DNA of 20,872 nucleotides from Clostridia bacterium (GCA_017436135.1 JAFSDQ010000009.1:1-20872); one strand, 5' to 3'; positions 6,953 through 14,833 are shown, counted from the first letter of the stretch. Notes: generated by a model from the sequence alone, not told the origin. Program-made: numbers and translations.

Positions 6953-7966
6953 ATGGCGCAAATAAATATAATCGGCTCCGGGGGCTGGGGCACAGCGGTT
7001 GCAGTTATGCTGGCAAAAAACGGGCATAATGTTCGGCTTTGGTCATACCTCCGGGAAGAGAGCGAGGCTCTCTCTGAATACAGAGAAAACAAGCCGTTTT
7101 TACCCGGAATAAAAATCCCCGATAATGTTGAATTTACATGGGACATAGCAACCTGCGGAGAGGCGGACGTTATAATTATGGCGGTTCCCTCCCATGCGGT
7201 AAGGCAGACTGCGGCAAAGCTTTCCGCATACACCAAAGACGGACAGCTGATTTTGAACATATCAAAGGGGCTTGAGGAGGGCACGCATTATACTCTTTCC
7301 CGGGTGCTTATGGAAGAGCTTTCCAATTGCGAAATTGCAATTATGTCAGGGCCCAGCCACGCAGAAGAGGTGTCAAGGGGAATCCCCACTACAAATGTTG
7401 TTGCTGCAAGGACAGAAGAAATTGCCAATAGAATTCAGGATATAATTATGAATCCCACATTCAGGGTTTACACAAATCCCGATATGCTTGGGGTAGAGCT
7501 TGGAGGCTCTCTTAAAAATGTAATTGCCCTTTGCGCAGGAGTGCTTGACGGATTAAATCTTGGGGACAACACCAAGGCGGCACTTATGACAAGAGGAATT
7601 GTAGAAATTGCTCGTTTAGGGGTTGCCATGGGGGCAAAACCCGAAACTTTTAATGGGCTTTCGGGGATTGGCGACTTGATAGTAACATGTACGAGTATGC
7701 ACTCCAGAAACCGACGTGCAGGAATTCTTATCGGTCAGGGAAAATCCTGTGAGGAGGCCACCAAGGAGGTCAAAATGGTAGTAGAGGGAGTGAAAACCTG
7801 TCGTGTTGCAAAGGAGCTTTCGGATAAACTTGGAATAGAGATGCCTATTGTAAACGAGGCATATAAGGTGCTGTTTGAGGGGATGCCTGTAGAAGAGGCG
7901 GTGCCGAATCTTATGCACCGAAGCCGGAAGCACGAAACAGAAAAGGCATTTTTAAATGTGGAATAA
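6953..7966 (+). CDS. gpsA: NAD(P)-dependent glycerol-3-phosphate dehydrogenase
   Basis: 337 residues. The Rossmann motif GSGGWGTA starts at residue 8, SGPSHAEEV is in the middle, and GGSLKNVIALCAG holds the catalytic lysine. The C-terminal helical domain has the GLSGIGDLIVTCTS-type segment and ENK/NRRAG features of GpsA. It reduces dihydroxyacetone phosphate to sn-glycerol-3-phosphate for phospholipid synthesis, feeding PlsY encoded just upstream. Cytoplasmic. The ATG at 6953 has AGAGG about ten bases upstream, inside the end of plsY. It is the last gene of the operon: its stop codon runs straight into a strong bidirectional terminator. Confidence 0.97.
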   Translation: MAQINIIGSGGWGTAVAVMLAKNGHNVRLWSYLREESEALSEYRENKPFLPGIKIPDNVEFTWDIATCGEADVIIMAVPSHAVRQTAAKLSAYTKDGQLILNISKGLEEGTHYTLSRVLMEELSNCEIAIMSGPSHAEEVSRGIPTTNVVAARTEEIANRIQDIIMNPTFRVYTNPDMLGVELGGSLKNVIALCAGVLDGLNLGDNTKAALMTRGIVEIARLGVAMGAKPETFNGLSGIGDLIVTCTSMHSRNRRAGILIGQGKSCEEATKEVKMVVEGVKTCRVAKELSDKLGIEMPIVNEAYKVLFEGMPVEEAVPNLMHRSRKHETEKAFLNVE

Positions 7967-8004
7967 AAAAGAATGAATCTTCAGATGAAGATTCATTCTT
8001 TTTT
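7965..8004. terminator. Bidirectional terminator between gpsA and holA
   Basis: A perfect 12-bp stem, GAATGAATCTTC (7971-7982) with GAAGATTCATTC (7987-7998), encloses loop AGAT. It is flanked by six A (7965-7970) and six T (7999-8004), effectively an 18-bp duplex. It overlaps the stop codons of both convergent genes (gpsA at 7966 and holA at 8003) and serves both strands. Confidence 0.92.
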
Positions 8005-9010
8005 ATAATGTCAGTTCTGCCAGATACATTTCTACTGCAGACCAATGGTCCATTTTACCGCTGATACATTCCAAATCATAGTAAAGTCCCTTGTCAATCA
8101 TGCGTTTTAAATATTTTTCACCGAATTTACGGCTTTCCTCAATTGTTTTGTTTACTGCAAACAGGGGTCTTTTGAAGTCAAAATAGTTGGAAATCTCCGA
8201 GGGGGACAAGCCGTCCTCTTTAAGGAGCTTGCACATAAGAATTTCCGAGAGCCTTGATGTCATGAGCCGAAGAATTATAATTGGCTTTTCTCCTCTGTCC
8301 CGCAGGTACTTCAACTGCTCATGGGCCTTTGCGCTCTGCCCTGCCACCATATTGTTTAGCATATCATAAACGCGATACTCTACGGTTTTGTCAACAACTG
8401 CGTTAATGTCATCACGGGTTATTTTTCGTCGCTCTCCTGTATAGTTCAGCAGCTTGTCGCATTCCTTTGTAAGCTTTCCAAGAGATTGTCCGCAAAGCTG
8501 TATAATATATGAAATGTCCTTGTCCAGAATAGCTTTGTCATTTTTCTCAAAGAGCTTTTCCATCCATACGCAAAGCTTGTTTATGGGGATATATTCAAAA
8601 TTAACTATCCCGCCGTTTTCTTCAATGAATTCTATATTTTTCAGCCTGTTTTTATCAAAGTCGCTTTCCACAAAGATAAGACACGTATCATCGGGAATAT
8701 GCTCCGAAAGACTTTTTATGAGCTTGAAATCAGAGTAGGCGGCGTTGTTGAGGAGCTTGGTGTTTTTTGCAAGAACAAGCTTCATTTCCGACATTTGAGG
8801 AAACTGGTCAATCGCTGCTGAAATTTCTGCTGCAGAAACCTTTGGACCCTCAAATTTAAAGAAGTTAAATGCCTCTGTGCCGGGGGTAATAATTTTTTTT
8901 GCAATAGCGTTTATTTTCTCGTTAAGAAGATAGTCCTCTTCTCCGTAAAAGAAGAAGATTCCTGAAAGCTTTTTGCTCTTTATGGCACTGTTTAGTTCTT
9001 CAACTTTCAT
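8003..9010 (-). CDS. holA: DNA polymerase III subunit delta
   Basis: 335 residues, normal for HolA. The start MKVEELNSAIKSKKLSGIFFFYGEEDYLLNE is characteristic (the YGEEDYLL motif replaces the Walker A of related AAA+ subunits). The middle has FVESDFDKN and the typical collar domain follows, with YRVYDMLNNMVAGQ and DRGEKPIIILRLM. Delta is the wrench subunit of the clamp loader that opens the beta sliding clamp. The ATG at 9010 has AAAGGAG eight bases upstream and overlaps the preceding gene by 11 bp, so the two are translationally coupled. In Firmicutes holA normally follows comEC; here it follows a ComEC-like stand-alone metallo-hydrolase. Confidence 0.95.
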   Translation of the reverse strand: MKVEELNSAIKSKKLSGIFFFYGEEDYLLNEKINAIAKKIITPGTEAFNFFKFEGPKVSAAEISAAIDQFPQMSEMKLVLAKNTKLLNNAAYSDFKLIKSLSEHIPDDTCLIFVESDFDKNRLKNIEFIEENGGIVNFEYIPINKLCVWMEKLFEKNDKAILDKDISYIIQLCGQSLGKLTKECDKLLNYTGERRKITRDDINAVVDKTVEYRVYDMLNNMVAGQSAKAHEQLKYLRDRGEKPIIILRLMTSRLSEILMCKLLKEDGLSPSEISNYFDFKRPLFAVNKTIEESRKFGEKYLKRMIDKGLYYDLECISGKMDHWSAVEMYLAELTL

Positions 9011-9881
9011 TTGTATTGCTCCTTTCCCGACTTCCGCTGATATTCTTTATATCATTATCAGTCATAATAATAGTTATTGTTCCGTCAAAATCCGTTCTCA
9101 TTACAGGAATATCCATATCCCTCATAGTATTAAGGGTTTGCTTTGAGGGATGGTTATATCGGTTGTCCTTACCTACGCTTATAATGGATAATTCAGGGCT
9201 TACAGCAGATATAAATTCTGTCCCTGACGAGGTATAAGAGCCGTGGTGAGCCACCTTTAGAAAATCCACATCAAGGTCAGCATCTTCAAGAAGTTGATTT
9301 TCATATTTTCGTGTGGCGTCACCTGTAAATAAAATGGAATTTTCCCCGCAATCCATTCGAAGTATAAGAGAATTATCGTTTTCGTCGTCACTTTTTGAAT
9401 AGCCTGAAGATATAACTGAAAATTCTATATTATCAATATAAATCTTTGCGTCATCAGATAAAAGCTCTATTTCGGTACCCCCATAGTTTGCTATAGCAGA
9501 CAGTCTGTCGTAATCATCGGATTCCGGTGATTTATCGGATAAATATATTTTTTCTATGGGAAAATCAGCCTCTAAAAGCTCGATTATACCAATAATGTGG
9601 TCATTGTGAAGATGTGAAAGAAAAACAGCGTCCAGCTCCTTGACAAATTCGGTGCGAAGAAAAGGAGATAAAACATATTTCCCCGAACCATCATCTCCGC
9701 CGTCAATTAGAATTGTACTTCCTTTTTCTGTCTTAATATAGCAGGAATCCCCTTGACCAACATCAAGAAAACACACCTTTGTATATCCGCAATTTATAAA
9801 AGTGAGATAGCTTGCAATAAGGCAAAGACAAAGAGCAATTATCCAAAGTGTAAGCAATAGCTTTTGCCGTTTTTTGCTCAT
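9000..9881 (-). CDS. Membrane-anchored ComEC-like metallo-beta-lactamase-fold protein
   Basis: 293 residues. A basic start (MSKKRQK) and one hydrophobic helix (about residues 8-30) act as a signal anchor, placing the rest outside the membrane. The catalytic domain opens with VCFLDVGQGDS, the DVGQGD motif of the ComEC/Rec2 hydrolase domain. Metal ligands are His90, His92, Asp94 and His95 (SHLHNDH), then FTGDA and KVAHHGS. The domain resembles the C-terminal part of ComEC, implicated in degrading one DNA strand during uptake, but the ComEC channel and competence domains are absent. It overlaps holA by 11 bp, in the place usually held by comEC. The ATG at 9881 has AGGTGA close upstream. Substrate not determinable; nucleic acid is a reasonable guess. 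Confidence 0.88.
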   Translation of the reverse strand: MSKKRQKLLLTLWIIALCLCLIASYLTFINCGYTKVCFLDVGQGDSCYIKTEKGSTILIDGGDDGSGKYVLSPFLRTEFVKELDAVFLSHLHNDHIIGIIELLEADFPIEKIYLSDKSPESDDYDRLSAIANYGGTEIELLSDDAKIYIDNIEFSVISSGYSKSDDENDNSLILRMDCGENSILFTGDATRKYENQLLEDADLDVDFLKVAHHGSYTSSGTEFISAVSPELSIISVGKDNRYNHPSKQTLNTMRDMDIPVMRTDFDGTITIIMTDNDIKNISGSRERSNTNES

Positions 9882-9924
9882 TTATCTCACCTCGCTTAAC
9901 AAAAATCATTTTATACACGAGATT

Positions 9925-9953
9925 ATTCTAACACACATATCCTTTTTAGTCAA
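9925..9953 (-). promoter_or_regulatory. Sigma-A-type promoter for the MBL-holA operon
   Basis: On the minus strand TTGACT (9948-9953), a 17-bp spacer and TAGAAT (9925-9930), about 45 bases before the ATG at 9881. Confidence 0.72.
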
Positions 9954-9997
9954 TTATTTATACTTATCGAGGGTTAACAGTCAATGGGTTTTATTAC

Positions 9998-10028
9998 AAA
10001 AAAACAGGCGGTAATATTACCGCCTGTT
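9998..10028 (-). terminator. Rho-independent terminator of the NlpC/P60 gene
   Basis: A perfect 26-bp palindrome (10003-10028), whose arms read AACAGGCGGTAAT and ATTACCGCCTGTT, lies just after the stop codon. On the minus strand it is followed by seven T (9998-10004, partly within the arm). There is no T-run on the plus strand. Confidence 0.9.
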
Positions 10029-10032
10029 CATA

Positions 10033-10749
10033 CTATTCAACAATAATTCGTCTGCCGCCTGCAAAGCGTGCACTGTAGTAGTCGGAATCAATACTTGCAT
10101 ACCTTACTACATCCCCGGTATGAGGAGCGTGAATCATTATTCCGTCACCAACGTACATACCGATATGGCTAACGTAACCGCTTCCGGGACTGCTGTAGAA
10201 ACCAACCAAGTCTCCGGGTGCCAAATCTTCTCTTGAAACGGCAATGCCGTTTTTCATCTGGGCATCTGCCACACGATTGATGCTATAACCTAATTCTTTA
10301 TAGCAATACTGCATCAAACCGCTGCAGTCAAAACCTGATGGACTTGTACCGCCCCATACATAGGGAACGCCTAAATATCTTCTTGCAACCTCAACAGCAG
10401 CTTGACCTGCAGTAGAGGACATATCAGGCATATCGCCCTCAAAAACTTTAATATAATCTGATGATACATAACCAATCAAACCATCATTATTATATGCTAC
10501 GCAAACCCAACCCGGCTCAACCCAGTTTACTTTAACGTATGTGTATTTATAAAGCTCTGCCACAATGGGTGCATTTTCTGATGCGTACTCTCTTACATTA
10601 AGTGCAGTCGTATCTACAACACCGTAAAGGTGACCAAACTCAACAGGCTCTTCTGTTGCTGAAGCTGGAACTATCATTAACGCAGATACAGTCATCAATA
10701 CACAAACAAGTGCAACAATTCTTTTTATCTTCGTTTCAAAAAAATTCAA
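10033..10749 (-). CDS. Secreted SH3b-NlpC/P60 cell-wall peptidase
   Basis: 238 residues with a TTG start. A signal peptide (basic NFFETKIKR, hydrophobic core to about residue 27, likely cleavage after ASA near 29-31) is followed by one bacterial SH3 domain (about 40-103, TTALNVRE...GWVCVAY...GYVSSDYI). An NlpC/P60 catalytic domain fills residues 112-238, with Cys142 (FDCSG), His195 (SHIGMY) and His207 (IMIHAPH) as the triad. Such proteins cut D-Glu-diaminopimelate bonds or related links in peptidoglycan stem peptides, acting in wall remodelling or cell separation. The TTG at 10749 is chosen because GGAGG lies nine bases upstream and the next Met, at residue 19, would destroy the signal peptide. 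It has its own strong promoter and terminator. Confidence 0.93.
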   Translation of the reverse strand: MNFFETKIKRIVALVCVLMTVSALMIVPASATEEPVEFGHLYGVVDTTALNVREYASENAPIVAELYKYTYVKVNWVEPGWVCVAYNNDGLIGYVSSDYIKVFEGDMPDMSSTAGQAAVEVARRYLGVPYVWGGTSPSGFDCSGLMQYCYKELGYSINRVADAQMKNGIAVSREDLAPGDLVGFYSSPGSGYVSHIGMYVGDGIMIHAPHTGDVVRYASIDSDYYSARFAGGRRIIVE

Positions 10750-10856
10750 AATAAATAACCTCCAAATTAAATAAGTATACTATTCTGTTTTCCGATTACA
10801 CCTCTCTTTCAAAAGATTATCATGGGAGAAAATAAAACTCCGCATAATATGGTGTT

Positions 10857-10885
10857 ATTATACACTCTTTTTGAAAAATTGTCAA
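10857..10885 (-). promoter_or_regulatory. Consensus sigma-A promoter of the NlpC/P60 gene
   Basis: On the minus strand TTGACA (10880-10885), a 17-bp spacer and TATAAT (10857-10862): a perfect consensus. The leader to the TTG start is about 100 bases, long enough to hold a regulatory element. I see no recognisable riboswitch core in it; c-di-AMP riboswitches often precede this gene class, but their conserved blocks are not visible. Confidence 0.85.
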
Positions 10886-11045
10886 GCCGACAGAGGGAAA
10901 AACACCGTTTTTGAGCAATATAAGTTGCATTTATAATAGGAAAAACCGCCAAAAAACGTGGGGTTTGGATAATATTAACATTTTGTTAACAAAAAAGTGT
11001 TTTTTTAAAATCAGCCCATTTTTTTGTGGATTTTATGCTGAACAT
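10886..11045. other. Intergenic stretch with no recognisable gene
   Basis: This AT-rich stretch between the NlpC/P60 promoter and the terminator of the glycosyltransferase holds a short inverted repeat, TTAACA-TTT-TGTTAA (10975-10989). I can support nothing else in it. The only open frame across it has no ribosome binding site and runs into the antisense of the glycosyltransferase gene. Confidence 0.5.
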
Positions 11046-11077
11046 AAAAACAGACTCGGCATAGCGAGTCTGTTTTT
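11046..11077 (-). terminator. Rho-independent terminator of the glycosyltransferase gene
   Basis: A perfect 13-bp stem, AAAAACAGACTCG (11046-11058) with CGAGTCTGTTTTT (11065-11077), encloses loop GCATAG. On the minus strand the hairpin ends in a T tract directly after the TAA stop. Confidence 0.9.
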
Positions 11078-11079
11078 CG

Positions 11080-12345
11080 TTATTGTATGGGCATTTCTTC
11101 GCCGCAAATTTCATCAAGTGATTTTGAAACAGAATGTGTAATGGGTTTCCATTCAATTTTGCGGAAAAGAGCAACAATTGAAATTGGAACATAGGTCAGC
11201 ATAAAGAGGGGGAAGGTAAACAGATAGAGAACCTTTTTCTTTGCTGAAGCGTGGATTTGCTTCCACTCTGTAATTGCTGTAATAGTACCCAGGAAGAAGA
11301 ACATTCCGTAGAAGTTGAGCAATGTCTGTGCCAAAGTGCTTACAAGATCCATAAGGTGAGGGGAGTTAGTAATTATCCCCACGGGAATTGCAACAATGTT
11401 AATAATAACACTCATAAGAGTAAGAAGCATTGCAGGTGACAGAGTCATCAGCATATCAAAGCAACCAAAATTGCCTTTGAAAATTCCCTTTACAAGCTTA
11501 ACGCTGTAGTTTTTGAATACCTGATAAAAGCCCTTTGCCCAACGAAGTCTTTGTGTGTAAGACTGACTGAACAAGGTGGGCTGTTCGTCATAAAGAACAG
11601 CATTTTCGCAGTAGCCGATTTTTTCGCCTTTGATAATACTGTCTGTGGTAAACTCTATATCCTCTGTTAAAAGGTGGTGAATCCAACCGCCGTTTTTAGC
11701 AATTATATTTGAACCAACAAGGAAGCCTGTTCCCGATACGGCACAGCTTGTGCCAAGGTGCATTCTTGCATTGTTGAGGAATTTCGCCTCACGGAGAAAC
11801 CACAGGGAATATCCTGCTGAAATCCAGTTACCGTCAAAGTTTTTGGAGTTACGATAGCTTGTAATGATTGAATATCCGTTGTCAAAAACCTTATTCATTT
11901 CAGCAATATAGTTGGGGTCAAGAACGTTGTCTGCGTCAAAAATAATATATGCTTCATAGTTCTTGTCAGCGTGGTCTGTTTGGATTATTTTAAATAACCA
12001 ATCAAGGGCATAGCCTTTGCCTACAAGCTCTTTATTAAACCGCTCATAAACAATGGCGCCGGCATTTCTTGCAACTTCTGCTGTGTTGTCGGTGCAGTTG
12101 TCTGCAATGACAAAAATGTCAACAAGCTCCTTTGGGTATTTTTGGTTTCTGATGCTTTTAATTAAATTGCCGATAACATTGCTTTCGTTTCTTGCTGAAA
12201 CCACAACGGCAAAGCGATGCTGCTTTTCGGCAACAAAGGTTTTAGGCTTTTTCAAAAGACCTACAAAAACATAGAAGAACTGATACGCATAGCAAAGAGT
12301 AAAAACAATGGAAATAATGCAGTTTAAAACAATGATTGCCTTCAT
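11080..12345 (-). CDS. Membrane-bound family 2 glycosyltransferase
   Basis: 421 residues from the chosen ATG. An N-terminal membrane helix (about 3-31) is followed by a GT-A catalytic domain: VVVSARNESNVIGN (UDP-sugar binding start), DNCTDNT, the DXD motif FDADN (Asp137, Asp139), TED (227-229) as catalytic base, and QRLRW (265-269), the QxxRW motif of processive beta-glycosyltransferases such as cellulose, chitin, hyaluronan and poly-N-acetylglucosamine synthases. Two to three further helices lie between about 300 and 400. It probably makes or extends a surface polysaccharide at the inner membrane face; sugar unknown. The ATG at 12345 has GGAGG eight bases upstream; the open frame extends 34 codons further upstream without a better start. 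No export or modification partner is adjacent. Confidence 0.9.
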   Translation of the reverse strand: MKAIIVLNCIISIVFTLCYAYQFFYVFVGLLKKPKTFVAEKQHRFAVVVSARNESNVIGNLIKSIRNQKYPKELVDIFVIADNCTDNTAEVARNAGAIVYERFNKELVGKGYALDWLFKIIQTDHADKNYEAYIIFDADNVLDPNYIAEMNKVFDNGYSIITSYRNSKNFDGNWISAGYSLWFLREAKFLNNARMHLGTSCAVSGTGFLVGSNIIAKNGGWIHHLLTEDIEFTTDSIIKGEKIGYCENAVLYDEQPTLFSQSYTQRLRWAKGFYQVFKNYSVKLVKGIFKGNFGCFDMLMTLSPAMLLTLMSVIINIVAIPVGIITNSPHLMDLVSTLAQTLLNFYGMFFFLGTITAITEWKQIHASAKKKVLYLFTFPLFMLTYVPISIVALFRKIEWKPITHSVSKSLDEICGEEMPIQ

Positions 12346-12452
12346 AGCAATATCCTCCGCAATTTTAAAAATTTTATTTTTACATCGACAAGGTCGATCA
12401 TTATTATTCTTTTTGTGTAAAATGGATTTATCCGCAAATACATCCAATTATA

Positions 12453-12480
12453 ATTATATACCAAATTTTTAAAAAAACAA
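12453..12480 (-). promoter_or_regulatory. Possible promoter of the glycosyltransferase gene
   Basis: On the minus strand TATAAT (12453-12458) has TTGTTT (12475-12480) at a 16-bp spacing; a second TATAAT abuts it at 12447-12452. The -35 match is poor, so an activator or another sigma factor may be involved. The leader to the ATG would be about 100 bases and contains a small stem, ATCGAC-AAG-GTCGAT on the plus strand (about 12384-12398). Confidence 0.35.
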
Positions 12481-12482
12481 GT

Positions 12483-12507
12483 CCATAAAAAGACAATCTT
12501 TTTATGG
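12483..12507. repeat. Short perfect inverted repeat in the divergent intergenic region
   Basis: CCATAAAAAGA (12483-12493) pairs with TCTTTTTATGG (12497-12507) around a 3-base loop. It is AT-rich. On the minus strand it is followed by ACTTG and then seven T, so it could be a weak terminator or insulator upstream of the glycosyltransferase promoter. Confidence 0.4.
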
Positions 12508-12612
12508 TTATTATAATCTTTTTTGTGTAAGATGCACATTGGCTGCTTGAAACAATAATATGAAGAAAAAGGTTTTTATATTCAAAATATTTCGGGAGTT
12601 TTCTTAAATATA

Positions 12613-12670
12613 GGGTGTCAGGAGATATCTAAATATAGATTTTCAATGGTTTGGATATCTCCTGTCACCC
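12613..12670. repeat. 17-bp inverted repeat with 24-bp loop upstream of typA, function unknown
   Basis: GGGTGTCAGGAGATATC (12613-12629) is complementary to GATATCTCCTGTCACCC (12654-12670) with one mismatch. The left arm is flanked on both sides by the 9-bp direct repeat TAAATATAG (12605-12613 and 12630-12638). It is far more GC-rich and more stable than its surroundings and has no T-run on either strand, so it is not an ordinary terminator. It lies about 60 bp before the typA promoter. The rest of the 12346-12791 gap holds only the promoters and repeats listed separately. Confidence 0.7.
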
Positions 12671-12728
12671 CGGGCTTAAAAATTATAAAAAGAGAAGAAT
12701 ATAATACAATATTTTAGCAATATTTACA

Positions 12729-12757
12729 TTTACAAGAAGAGATTTTTGTGGTATTAT
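12729..12757 (+). promoter_or_regulatory. Extended -10 promoter of typA
   Basis: TTTACA (12729-12734), a 17-bp spacer ending TGG, and TATTAT (12752-12757). The expected start near 12764 gives a leader of about 28 bases. The arrangement TTTACAA ... TGGTATTAT is the same as at the structured-RNA promoter at 20486. Confidence 0.7.
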
Positions 12758-12791
12758 AATACTATGCTTTTATAAAAGGAAGAGGAATTAA

Positions 12792-14615
12792 ATGAAAAGA
12801 GAAGATTTAAGAAACGTTGCAATTATCGCCCATGTTGACCACGGAAAGACAACTCTGGTTGATGAAATGCTGAAGCAGGGCGGTATATACAGAGAAAATC
12901 AGGTAGTGGAAGAGAGGGTTATGGACAACGGGGATTTGGAAAGAGAGAGGGGAATTACCATTCTCGCCAAAAATACATCTGTCTACTATAAGGATATTAA
13001 AATGAATATTATTGATACCCCCGGGCATGCTGACTTCAGCGGCGAGGTGGAGCGTATCCTTAAAATGGTAAATGGTGTAATACTTCTTGTAGATGCTGCA
13101 GAGGGTCCTATGCCTCAAACAAGGTTTGTTCTGCAGAAAGCTCTTGAAATGAACCATAGGGTAATCATTGTGGTAAACAAGGTAGACAAGCCCGATGCCC
13201 GCCTTGACGAAATTCCCGATGAGGTGCTTGATTTACTGATTGACCTTGAGGCAAATGATGATCAGCTTGAAAGTCCCATAATATTTTGCTCGGGCAGGTC
13301 GGGTACAGCCTCGCTTTCCCAATACGAACAAGGAGAGGACCTGACGATTCTGTTTGAAACAATAAAAAATTATATTCCTGCTCCGGAGGGTGACGAAGAC
13401 GGTCCTCTTCAGATGCTTGTTTCGTCTATAGACTACAATGATTATGTGGGCAGAATTGCAATTGGCAGAATTGAGAGAGGTGTTCTGAAGAAAAGTCAGG
13501 ATGTTATGGTTTGTGACTATCACGAAAAGCACGCTCCTTATAAATCTAAAATAGTAAATATCTATCAGATAGACGGACTTGGCAGAAATGCTGTAGAGGA
13601 AGCGAAAGTCGGAGATATAGTTTGCTTCTCGGGTGTTACGGATATTACAATCGGTGATACTATAACAGCGGTTGATTGTCCACAGGCTCTTCCCTTTGTT
13701 AAAATAAGCGAACCTACTATAGAGATGACCTTCTCGGTAAATGACAGCCCCTTTGCAGGGAGAGAGGGTAAATTTGTTACCTCAAGACAGATTCGTGACC
13801 GCCTTATGAGGGAGCTTTTAAAGGATGTTTCTCTCCGTGTGGAGGAGGGGGAAACCACAGATAGCTTCCGTGTGGCAGGCAGAGGCGAAATGCACATTTC
13901 AATCCTGATTGAAACTATGCGCAGAGAGGGTTATGAGTTTGCTGTCAGCACCCCGAGGGTTTTGTATAAGGATGTGGACGGAGTAAAGTGCGAACCGATA
14001 GAGCGGCTTTTAATAGATGTGCCGGAAACTTCTATGGGTTCTGTAATGGAAAAGCTTGGCTCACGCAAGGCAGAGCTTGTGCAAATGACTCCCCAGGGGG
14101 ATAGAATGAAGCTTGAATATTTAATTCCTGCCAGAGGGCTTTTGGGTTACAGAAATGAATTTTTGACAGATACCCGCGGTGAGGGAATTATGAATACGGT
14201 GTTTGACAGTTATCAGCCCTTTAAGGGTGAAATCACCACAAGACATACAGGCTCCCTTGTATCCTTTGAAACAGGAGAGGCCGTTGGTTACGGCATATTT
14301 AAGATTCAGGACAGAGGAACAATGTTCATTACTCCGGGTACAGCTGTATACGAGGGTATGATTGTGGGCTGGTCGCCTAAAGCCGAGGATATCAATGTAA
14401 ATGTGTGTAAGAAGAAGCAGCTTACAAATACAAGAGCGTCAGGAAGCGACGAGGCTCTTCGCCTTACCCCTCCCCAGATAATGAGCCTTGAGGCTTGTCT
14501 TGAATTCATTGCAGAGGACGAGCTGTTGGAGGTTACTCCAGAGAGCTTACGTATGCGGAAAAGAATTTTGAATAATCAGCTTCGCGCAAAGGCGAATGCC
14601 CGTAAAAATGGTTAA
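12792..14615 (+). CDS. typA: Translational GTPase TypA (BipA)
   Basis: 607 residues, full length. The GTPase domain starts with AHVDHGKTT (residues 13-21), then ERERGITI (switch I), DTPGHADF and NKVDKPDAR. Domain II follows, then the EF-G-like domains III and V ([40 protein letters not shown]) and the TypA-specific C-terminal domain ending in basic residues. TypA binds the 70S ribosome at the EF-G site and helps ribosome assembly and growth under stress or cold. The ribosome binding site GGAAGAGGA stands just before the ATG. The gene has its own promoter and is followed by three tandem terminators, so it is probably monocistronic. The last codons lie inside the first copy of that tandem repeat. 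Confidence 0.98.
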   Translation: MKREDLRNVAIIAHVDHGKTTLVDEMLKQGGIYRENQVVEERVMDNGDLERERGITILAKNTSVYYKDIKMNIIDTPGHADFSGEVERILKMVNGVILLVDAAEGPMPQTRFVLQKALEMNHRVIIVVNKVDKPDARLDEIPDEVLDLLIDLEANDDQLESPIIFCSGRSGTASLSQYEQGEDLTILFETIKNYIPAPEGDEDGPLQMLVSSIDYNDYVGRIAIGRIERGVLKKSQDVMVCDYHEKHAPYKSKIVNIYQIDGLGRNAVEEAKVGDIVCFSGVTDITIGDTITAVDCPQALPFVKISEPTIEMTFSVNDSPFAGREGKFVTSRQIRDRLMRELLKDVSLRVEEGETTDSFRVAGRGEMHISILIETMRREGYEFAVSTPRVLYKDVDGVKCEPIERLLIDVPETSMGSVMEKLGSRKAELVQMTPQGDRMKLEYLIPARGLLGYRNEFLTDTRGEGIMNTVFDSYQPFKGEITTRHTGSLVSFETGEAVGYGIFKIQDRGTMFITPGTAVYEGMIVGWSPKAEDINVNVCKKKQLTNTRASGSDEALRLTPPQIMSLEACLEFIAEDELLEVTPESLRMRKRILNNQLRAKANARKNG

Positions 14616-14626
14616 TAAGAATCAGG

Positions 14627-14661
14627 CAGCCGACAGCAAATGCTGTTGGCTGTATTTTTTT
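14627..14661 (+). terminator. typA terminator, copy 1
   Basis: A 12-bp stem, CAGCCGACAGCA (14627-14638) with TGCTGTTGGCTG (14641-14652), has one G-U pair and loop AA. TA and seven T follow. Confidence 0.92.
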
Positions 14662-14703
14662 ATTTTATTGTCTGAAAAGTAAAAATGGTTAATAAGAATC
14701 AGG

Positions 14704-14737
14704 CAGCCGACAGCAAATGCTGTTGGCTGTATTTTTT
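14704..14737 (+). terminator. typA terminator, copy 2
   Basis: The stem and loop are identical to copy 1 (14704-14715 with 14718-14729). TA and six T follow. Confidence 0.9.
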
Positions 14738-14778
14738 ATTTTATTGTCTGAAAAATAAAAACGGAAATAAGATTCAAG

Positions 14779-14810
14779 CAGCCGACAGTATCTGTGTCGG
14801 CTGAATTTTT
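14779..14810 (+). terminator. typA terminator, diverged copy 3
   Basis: A perfect 9-bp stem, CAGCCGACA (14779-14787) with TGTCGGCTG (14795-14803), encloses a 7-base loop. AATTTTT follows. The stem has no G-U pair, unlike copies 1 and 2. Confidence 0.85.
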
Positions 14811-14833
14811 AATATTATTTGCTAAATAATTAA

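Larger units (their letters stand above)
12401..12534. repeat. Pair of imperfect 24-bp direct repeats upstream of the glycosyltransferase gene
   Basis: The segments 12401-12424 and 12511-12534 match at 20 of 24 positions and share the exact core TTTTTGTGTAA, 110 bp apart (roughly 10.5 helical turns). They bracket the likely promoter of the minus-strand glycosyltransferase gene, a plausible arrangement for paired regulator binding. Low-complexity AT content makes chance similarity possible. Confidence 0.4.
14602..14830 (+). repeat. Tandem triplication of the typA 3' end and terminator
   Basis: Copy 1 (14602-14678, 77 bp) and copy 2 (14679-14754, 76 bp) are identical except for one T in the T-run. 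Copy 3 (from 14755) is diverged but keeps TAAAAACGG, the CAGCCGACA hairpin arm and a T tract. The unit begins with the last codons and stop of typA, so copy 2 carries a useless duplicate of the gene's end. Confidence 0.92.

Noticed and set aside
10750..10856. c-di-AMP (ydaO-type) riboswitch in the leader of the NlpC/P60 gene
   Set aside because: Expected from the gene class, but the leader is short and I cannot find the conserved sequence blocks.
10911..11141. 76-codon plus-strand open frame
   Set aside because: It lacks a ribosome binding site and family resemblance, runs through a terminator and lies partly antisense to the glycosyltransferase gene.
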